Shown: positions 24,801 to 64,000 of the stretch, in pieces
Layout: each line of letters opens with the position of its first letter
Position numbering within the stretch: position 1 is the stretch's first letter
Assembly (NCBI GenBank): GCA_013399875.1
Contig: VXAZ01000601.1
Coordinates: 131,582-195,581, forward strand
DNA length: 64,000 nt
Direction of reading: 5' to 3'
From: Gymnorhina tibicen
Lineage: Eukaryota > Chordata > Aves > Passeriformes > Artamidae
Program-made: the position numbers and the translations under genes
The notes under the pieces: model-generated
Databases searched by the model: none
What the model was told of the DNA's origin: nothing
The model's input: the letters and a program-made list of their open reading frames with translations, nothing else

Positions 24801-25133
24801 AAGGCAACACTCCAAGCTCATCCCACTCTCTGATTAAGCTGTTTATATCCTCTGGTAGGTTTCTGGACAAGTCCTCGTGAAGAGCCCATTTTATGCTAGA
24901 AATGAGAAGTAGGACACATTTGCTCGCATGTTTTGCATGCCTGCCTTTGATGTAGTCGTGCTTCATCCCCTTCACAGTCGGTGGAGAGAAATGGATGCTA
25001 CCAGACAAGGGCTCCTCTGACCTTTTTAAAATGTTCCTATGAAGATGAGGTGAGTCATGCCCTGGAAATGCCTATTTCTCTCTGTTGCTTATAGAGAGGG
25101 ACTGGAATGATTAGGTCAGAAGAGATAAGAGAG

Positions 25134-25262
25134 ATCATAGAATAGAGTCATGGTTTGAATTAGAAGGGACCTTTAAAGATTACCTAGTCCAAAATCCACA
25201 AACCCTCCTGACCTCTACCCCTACCTTGTACAGGTGCATCTCCTAAAGACTTTTCACACCTC
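25134..25262 (-). mobile_element. CR1 LINE 3' end, inverted, degenerate
   Basis: The + strand begins ATCATAGAATAGAGTCATGG and continues TTAGAAGGGACCTTTAAAGAT, the reverse complement of the CR1 3' end (ATCTTTAAAGGTCCCTTC, then the ATTCTATGAT terminus). It is short, diverged and non-coding. Confidence 0.85.
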
Positions 25263-28200
25263 TATAGAGAGAAGTCGTATAATGTATGATTAGATGCCTT
25301 TGGTATGCATGGAGATCAAACTTAGTTCTTTTCATTGAAATGAAAATCTAGTTGCTTTGTTAAATCAAATAGAAGGTCATTATCAAGAATAGTGGAAAGT
25401 GAGTGTTACTGCACCACACTGTTGCAGAGGAAAGGCAAACGAGCACTTGGCATCAAAGATGCTGAAATAATGGAGGGCTGGATTTCTCATCTCCTACAGA
25501 CAGACACCACATGCACCTTTCCTCATTCGAAGCACTCACACACCAGGTCTGTGTTCCCTTCTCCCCGAGCGGGTTTCACTGCTTGGTGGATGCCTTCCCA
25601 AATTGCTCTTCTTGTAGGTGCTACTTCCCTCTTCTCTGACTCTGCAGCAGTTCCTCAGCAGTCTTCCTGCAGCCCTCTTGCAGAGCTCAGAGAGAATTTC
25701 ATTTTGGTTTGTTCACGAAGAAAGCAAAGTCAATGACAGAATTTTTTCAAGTGGAGTAAACCTCAGATGAGTCATAAGTTTTCCTGCAAAATGAAATGTT
25801 TGATGAAGTGAAGGCGCTTCCTTTGGAGTACTCTTAGTTCAGCAAATTAGTGAAAACATTTGAATTTGAAGACATAAATAGGTTTCTATCGTGTGTTTGA
25901 AGAACCCTCATCCATTTCTGTGCAACATGTCTGCTGCTGGATTTTTGGTGAGAAAATTCCGCTGGAAAAAAAAATCTAAAAACCTGCTGATACGTCAGTC
26001 AATCACTTGCTGCAGTTAAAAGAAAGAGATACTTTTTTATGAGGGAGTCTTGTTAAGTAATGAAAGTAGTCCAGTTGTTCTACCATGCACTTTCTGCTTC
26101 ATGTCAGATTAAGCTTCCTGTAACAGTGCTGCAGTCAGGCCACTGCCCCAGGGATCTCATAACATGTGATGGTGGCTGCAGCCTCAAGTTCCAGTGGAGA
26201 CAGGGAATTTAAGGAGGATGGAGAAAGGTCATGACCATATCTGACCAGTAATGGACATGAGAGGGACTTTCGGGTGTCCTGTGTGAACGACTTCATTCCT
26301 GTGTATGCTGGTGTCAAAGGCAATCACGTTGTAACACAATATGTGCCAATTTCACTTCTCCTAAACTGTGTTGATATTGTAAAGAAATGCTAGTACTTAG
26401 AAAGAAGAGTTAGGAATCTTGCTGGCATTGTACTTGCTTTCAATTTCTAAAAGAATTCTTTCTAAAAGATTTCTTGCTCCCAAAATGCCATGTCTATTTT
26501 AATGTGGGGAAGGGGTGCTACAATTGTTTTAGAAGTAAAGAATTGATAAACTTTCTTCAACATGTCTTAGTTAAATTTCATAACTGTGAGTCTTGGTTAA
26601 ATTCATAATTTATGCAGGTATTAAGCAAAATATGTTAGGTGGACACTAGAACTTGTTTCACAACTGAATATAAATTCATTCTATTCTAGACCTCAGTTCA
26701 CTGCTTCTCTTTCATTTCATCATAGAAAGTATAGAGACACAGGGATTAACTTAAACAAATTAAGGTAAAGTTCAGTGCTGAATGAATTGCTGCCTTCATA
26801 CACACTGTGACTAAGCAATAAGACTGAGATGACTCAAGCTCTAACTCATATTTTCGTGGCTGATTTAACGTTGTACAGATGCTATTTACTTAAACATTAG
26901 CATAAATATTTTTCCTTCATTCATTCTTTGGTTCAGATCCGTTTGGTTTCTTTGATTTGTTAAACTGACACGTGGAATTTTCTTTCCATTCTTGGCCTGG
27001 GAAGTGTCTTCTTTTCTGGCTAAATGCTTAGTCAGGAAGGTAAACCATGTTTACCCAATGATGAGCAAAACAAAAGAAAAAGGTTGCCACCCTGTTGTGT
27101 CATTCTTCCCACTCCTTGCCTCCTGTTTGTAAATAAATTAGCTTAAACATGACAGATTCCCCTGAATCTTCTCTTAATATAGAAAAGATTATTAGATATT
27201 TGTTTATTCCAAAGCATCTCTCAAGGGGTTAAATTCTTTCATTGCTTTGTAGGATCTCTAGGGAGCGTGGGCTTGTGTTCCCAAGTGAGCTGGCCACTGC
27301 ACTCTCTGTCTCTGGTCTGTTCTTCACTTGATCCCCTGCCTGAATGGCCGCTGCCTTCTTCCCAGGGTAGAGGACTTGAAAAATAAGCCAAGCTTGTTGG
27401 GGTGGCAGCCAGCGGTGTCTCTGTAGGGAGCTTTCTCTGGACGGTGCTCTTCCCTGTTCTTGAGGACTGTAACCTGACTGCACAGCTGCATGAGCCTAAA
27501 CTTCTACAGCAAGGAAACAGAAAATGTAATTTATTTTTTTTTAAGTGCTTTTTTTTGGTGTTAATTAATGCTTTTTATCAGGGCTGAGGAACAAGCAGAG
27601 GGAGACCTGTAGAAGGAGCAATGTTTAATGAATGTTCAGGCTGTCAGTGCTAGCTCTCTTATTTGTACAATCAGGCAAGTTAATTTACTACTTTCTTACA
27701 CAGCAAGGTCTGCTTCGTAGACTTAATGAGCTTTAACATTATTGCTTTAGTCTTTAAACACTCATGATTTTGGGTTTGAAATATTATTACAGTAATTATA
27801 GAAACTAGATACAGCTCGCAGGCATTGACTGTGGCTGGAGAGAGAGCTGCAGTCCTGTAGGTAGGTACACGACAGCTCTGCCAAGACATTTCCAGACAGC
27901 TGGAATTGTGCCCAGCCTAAAAAATGAACTGCTTCTGAATCCATTTGGTTTGTTTGATTAACAAATCTGAGTTTTTCTAATTACTCTGAAGTCAAACACA
28001 CTCATACTACACTAGCTAGAAAGAAGTAGACTTAAGGAATCATATTTTCAGCTTTTCTCTCAGCCTCTATTCACTCCAGTGCACTGATACCAGTGTGTAT
28101 GTGCTTTAAATGACTCTTCAAACAATGTTGCTGTCACTCATACATGATCCTTTCTTTAATGCAATACATAGGTTCCCAGTTCATAAATCTTCCAGTTCTT

Positions 28201-31200
28201 ACATATAAAGGTCTTTGAAGTTTGTTCTTAACCAAAGAATCAGCTTACTATTTGCATTATAATACTGAGCTCTCACTCAGTCTAATCCATGTGCAATTAA
28301 CTGAGATCACATTCAACAAGTGTGGTTTGGTTTTCCTTTCTTGCCACTGGACTTCAGTGTCTTTGACTTGTTCTTTCTCAGCTTACAAATTTGTTGATTT
28401 TGTGCAACAAGCATTTCCTGGTGCTTCAGTGCCTGCTGACACTTGGTTTGCTCACCTGGGCGTGTGCCCTCTGCAAACACACTGCTGGGAAGCGAAGCTG
28501 GTTTTTCTTGCTCCTGCTCATGGCATTCTGCAAAGCAGCGTGCTTAAGTGAGAGCAGGAGGAGAAACTAAGCTGGCCACTAGAGTCTCATTATGGTAAGC
28601 TTTATGTTTGTGCATTTTTATGTCTTTCTGCCATTTTATTAAAATTAATGTGGGCAGCCCTTCCCCTCCTTCCTCCATCATTGGTTTACATATGGCAGTG
28701 GGACTCAGAAAAGAGAAAAATAGCTGTGGATGTAGACCGTGCTTTGGTGATTACCTACTGAAGCCATCTTAGTTTTGAATTTTACTTCAGACCCCCATAT
28801 GAATGAACTCAGCATACATAGGATTTGTGTGTTTTAAGCAGCACATATATGAAATGTGCCTCTTTTCATTTGCATATCAAAGCCATGTGCATTGGATTTA
28901 GATTCAGCATGCTGTGATTTACACTGAGCTGGAAGGTGGAACCTGTGGCTTCCTGAAGCATCTGGAAGAGTCAGTAATGCCATTAATCCTGTTACTGCGG
29001 AGTTTCCAACTAGGCTGTCCTGCCTCACGCAGCTTTGGTTCAAGCAGTGACTGGTGCCTTTTCGGGAGATGATCTATCTCAGCTGAAGTGGCAAAAGTCA
29101 ATTACAGCCACGACACCGTGCAGCATTCGGCTACTCTTGTTAGGAATTTCCTTACCTGTATGAAAATACAGTTTATGCCCATCCTAAATACACCCATTCT
29201 AGTAAATATGTGTAGCACGAACATTTCTCTGCTGGCAAAGAATTTCTTGCCAGCAGTAGGTGGAGGCTCCATCACTCAAGCAGTGTGAGGCAATCCTGTG
29301 GTTCCTGTACCAGGGCAGTCGGTGCATGTGGAAAATGTTGCCTCTGTTGCTGAGTCACTGAATTGTTCCATGTCCTGGCTTCCAGCTAAGTAAACATAAT
29401 GGTTCAGCTGTGGGAGCAATTTCTTGCATCAGGCAATTTGATGACAGAGCCATTGAAGAAAAGAGGATAATTCCTCTCCCTTCATCTTGCTTCCTTTCAG
29501 CTTTGTCTCTAGAGAGCAGGAAGCTTCTCTTTCTTCGCAGGAAGATGGGGGAGAGATGAAGTAAAAGCGTTTTGGAGTGCAGATGACTGTTGTCTTGCTG
29601 GGCTTGGGAGGGTGCCCGTGGCAGTAACATGCGTGGTCACTGCACCTGTGGTAACTGTAAACGCAGTGGATTCACCATAATTCCTGTGGCTCTGAACTAA
29701 TGTGCCTCGGGGAGAATAAGTTTTGGGGGTGCTGTAATTGTCACAAGCAGCTGTGTGGCTAGAGTTAGCAAAAATAAATGGCATGTTCTGCCAAATTATA
29801 TTGCTTTTTTTTTGCTGCATTTTTGTTTTGTTGTTGTTGTTTGTTTTTTAGACAATTCTTAATTAATTCCTTTGTCTTGGGACGGTGAGCAAATGCTCTC
29901 TAAATAGACATGCTATCTGTGTGCAGTGGATGCATTTATATGCAGGATAAATGGCACATTTTTATTAATTTTTTGTCTAATTTTGCTGCCCTATGGTAGT
30001 AAGTGCCTGTTATTTCTAACTTATCTTCCCTCAACAATAGCTTCAGAGAGGAAAACTCCATTCTAGAGATACATATCTGTGGGGGTGACAGAAGTGGGAA
30101 AAGCATGGGGGATAATCCCACTAAGCATTTTTTCTACCCTTCCCGTGAGGCAAGGGAAAACAACCACCTACCTGAGAAGCTCACTCACATACAGCCTCGG
30201 GATTGTGTCACAGTGGAGCAGGAATGAATGAAGTGGCTCCTTCCTCTGCAAGTCCAGTATCAGACCATTGCTTTACTCTGATTAGGAAATTAATGTTCTG
30301 TCTATGTACTGAATGTAGATTAGAACAAAGCCCATCCTTTTAGGGGAGGTTTGCATTTTTCCCAGTGTTATAATTCACATTTTAGTGCTCCTCAAGTCCT
30401 CTGTTGTGTGATATCTTCACTCACTTTAGGATGAAAACAACTACATTTCCTAATCAGCCCCAGGATTGCTTAATAAAACATCACAAAACTGTTAAAAGGA
30501 GCATTGTCACTATCTAAAAGCTGGCTGGCTGGTTTTGTTTTTAAACCCTGGGCTGATTCATGATTCAGCTCTTGTCAGCTAATTTATTCTGGACCATTTA
30601 GAGACAGAGCAAAAGTAGCACAGGAAAGGAGAAGAGCAAATATTCCTATTAAGTCTTAATTTGAAATACAGGCCTGGTCTCTAATAATGTGTTGTCTAAA
30701 GCAGGGAAGTCTTAAGTAGAAGATTATTAAAAACATTATCTCTTTCCCTATTAGTCTCCTTTCCTATAGAGCAACTGCTCCTGCAGATTGTGCTGTCACT
30801 GTTCTCTTGTTAACAACTACCTGTAGCACAGAAGTGCCCAGCCCTTACCACAAAGGGCAGGGGGCCAAACCAGGTGTCTCCTGCTGGGGGTGATGTTTTG
30901 GATGTTTTGGCACATCGTGTACCAGCACAAGGCAGAATGGCAGCAGTGCCTTTAGATTCTCAATGCAGAATCTGTCTAATTAGGCAGGAGTGATGAAGGA
31001 TGCAGGACAAAGGATTTTTTACTAGATCTGCATCCTGTGGGGTAAAGATATCTGCAGTATCTTCAGTCATAAAAGTTAGCCTGGCAAGAGTAACATTGTC
31101 TAAGAGTTATAAAAGAATTGGGAAAACCTGTTCTATGCAAAGTTAACTGCTGCCATTACTTCAGCTAGCCTGGGGTACAGAATATCACCTAGGCAGAGAT

Positions 31201-33644
31201 CATGAGTGTAACGTGTTTAGAAGGAAGCCTGTCTGAGCCAAGAGCATCTTCTCTTGAGGTATTTGGTGAAGCTTCAGCAGGGAGGGAACATCTGGTTAGG
31301 AAATCTTATTTTTGAGTAGCAATTTCGTAGTGCAGAAGAAAATCCAGAAGGTGAGGTGAGTCTGCATCTTAAAGTCAGTTAGCTGGTAGATGCACATGTG
31401 TTGGAGAGGTGGCAGACAGGAAAACAGGGCTGTTTCAGCATCAGGTCTGTTACTGCAGCCTGAACACAAAACCTGTGTCACTGCTGTGCTCACTGTGCTA
31501 GAGCTGCTCTCCCACCAAAGCAATAAGATAACTGGAGGATGCTGCTTTTTACACTCTCGTTGGTGGGGTTTTACATCTTGCCAATACTGACTATGAGATC
31601 ATTAAACAGTTCCACCATCCTGGTTCTTTAGGAAAATACTGCTGCTAATTTACAATGCATTGTAATCTACATAGAGGTGGTTGAACATGTAAGCAGGTAA
31701 AATGGTATTTCCTGACAGGTGCCAAATCCCTCTGTTAGGTGATAAGGACAGTTAAAATCCACAAGATTTTTGTAATTGATGGGACTGAAGGATAAATTCC
31801 GAGGAACGTTCAGCAGAAAATAGAAAGAAAGCCACACAAACCATTGTGAATAGAATTCAACTTCAGTTGATTACAGTCATTCTGTAAGGATAGAATCTAC
31901 TACAAACATATTTCTGTTAATGCGGGTAACGTGAAGGTAATTTATGTGTGCCTGTCCATCTGGTAAACTTCATAATGCTCTGCATTATTCACTGTATTGC
32001 AAACTCTGACATAGTTTCTGTTGTCTTTACAAACAAGACTGTAAGAATTTCTAGTCAAGATTCACATAGTTCCCCATAATTCAGGTGTCAGCATGAGATA
32101 TCAGAATTTTTTTGAATAGACCACTGTGGTTTAGGATTTCTTGCCTGTAAGAAACTGAATGGAATGATCTTTCATCTGATTTATGTCTGGCACAGGAGTG
32201 TGTAGCACTCCGAAATTTTGTCTGACTTATCTGATGGTTTGTGGTCTCATCATTCTTACCAGCTTAGTTCTGCTCTGGGGTCTGTGTATTTGACCCTCCA
32301 GGTGGCAAATGAAATAACTAGATTCCCAATTATGGCTTTAGAAATTTTGGATGTCATGTGTGCCTCCCTTCACTGAGAGAAAAATCTCCCAGGACATTCA
32401 AGGATCAGCAACACGCTTAGTCAAACGGAATATTTGAGGCTTTTTTATGGTCTGGTAGGAGTACTAACCTCTTTAGAGTTAAAAGAAAAGCTGAGAAGAA
32501 AAGGCCAGATGTCAAGTTAGCTTTATGAAGCAGTTTTTGTCTTCCCTGAATTTCCAGTGCCAGAATATCTCACCAGGTAGAGTGTTCTTGGCTGCTTTTC
32601 ATACCACTGTGCTGTGGTTCTGCAAGGACCCTGGTTACCTGTAGCACATCATCAAGAAAATAATGGTGCTGTCAGAGACCATTTTAAACACTTGTGTTTT
32701 CCTAAATGTCTAATTGTTTTGCTCAATCTTTCCCCTTTATGCCTTGGCTTTCCACTTCCTGTAAAACCTGGTGCTTTTTTTGGCGGTTAAAAACAATAAA
32801 TGCCTGTGAGAATAATGTTTCGTGTCACCTGTGCTACCCCCACAAGGAAAATCAGCAAACAGAAATTCAGAGCAACTTGACCAGACAAGCAATGACTCTG
32901 TGATGTTTGTGCTGATGCCCCATGCTCCCCAATCTGCTGATGTTAGGATCTGGTTGGGTTGAAAGTGCTGTTTTCACCAGGCATTTTTCTAGGCAGTTCA
33001 AGGAAGAACCTGACCTCCTTCATAGTAACAAAGAACAGTTCCTGTGTTGGATTCCTTCCTTTTGCTTACAAGTGACTTGGTCTTAAGGTATGAATAGAAA
33101 CACCTTTTTCAAGAATATAAGAACAAACTTAATGGTCCAGCATTGAGGGTTTTTTTTTTGGGGGGTGTTGTTTTTCCGACTAAATACAGAGAATAAAAGT
33201 ATATTTTTTTCCATGTGTGTTTTTATTGCTTAGCTGTTGTATGTCTAAAGCAGCAATCTAACCAAAAGTAGTTGTCTATGGTTGGCTTGTTTCCCAATTT
33301 TCAGTGATAGGAAGCTCATAATCAGCAATCCTGACTTGAATTTCTGCCTTGCATTGACTTGTTGTGTGCTTCAGCTTGTGTCTCACCTTCCTGCCCCATT
33401 ACCTGATAAAAGTGACACTGAGAGTTGGATCTGTATTGCAGAAACAATGAGAATTGTTACTCTTTTCTTAGGGAAAAACACCAAACTTTTATGTCAGTTG
33501 TGTACGAGTCACCCCTGAGATAACCTGGTAAGTCTGCAGGCCGTTCTTCAGTGGCTTCCAAACCTTCACTAGATTTAGCCTTTGTCAAAGCAGACTCTGA
33601 TGGTAATTTCAAAATCACCCAGACGTGTTTGTTTTGACTTTCAG

Positions 33645-64000
<30,356 letters not shown>

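Larger units (their letters stand above)
7731..33644 (+). other. SYTL5: Presumed 5'UTR intron of SYTL5
   Basis: About 26 kb run from the donor at 7731 to the best acceptor before the start codon (TTTTGACTTTCAG, ending 33644). I found no protein-coding exon in it. It contains CR1 pieces at 9090-9795 and 25134-25262, homopolymer runs, a (CA)n-like patch near 21810 and two tandem duplications, all listed separately. The rest is AT-rich unique sequence in which I see nothing. Open frames here stay at or below about 120 codons and have no recognisable domains. Confidence 0.5.

Overview
The window is vertebrate nuclear DNA, most likely from a bird and probably a songbird. It is AT-rich and intron-dominated, with GT-AG splice sites. 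It carries several CR1 LINE pieces whose ends have the ATTCTATGAT-type 3' signature, and LTRs ending in CCACTACA of a kind I associate with passerine genomes. There are no bacterial-type operons, no CRISPR array and no complete mobile-element coding region. The songbird assignment is an inference from repeat families. The avian assignment is firmer.

The one gene I can support is on the + strand: the N-terminal half of SYTL5 (synaptotagmin-like protein 5, Slp5), a Rab27 effector. Eight coding exons (34051-34169, 43352-43567, 52615-52727, 54019-54151, 55987-56112, 57248-57404, 58724-58853, 60683-60789) join in one open frame of exactly 367 codons. They encode the Slp homology domain (SHD1, a FYVE-type zinc finger with four CxxC pairs, and SHD2 with the GEWFF motif), followed by a linker ending in a conserved Ser-rich segment. 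The tandem C2 domains and the stop codon must lie beyond base 64000.

Layout: 1-560 holds two LTR ends and a CR1 3' end. 1629-3108 is a long ERVL-type LTR with a perfect 5-bp target duplication. About 7085-7930 is a CpG island with a strong splice donor at 7731, the best candidate for the SYTL5 promoter and non-coding first exon. About 7731-33644 is a presumed 5'UTR intron containing a CR1 fragment (9090-9795), another CR1 end (25134-25262) and tandem duplications. 34051-60789 is the coding part with seven introns, two of which hold CR1 remnants (41205-41350 and 44375-45680). 60790-64000 is the start of the next intron.

Points worth a second look are a GC-AG intron after exon 7, a GC-rich Ala/Gly/Ser/Arg/Pro-rich exon 6, an LTR promoter 5 kb upstream in the same orientation as the gene, and the 5'UTR structure. 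I found no convincing undescribed biological system.
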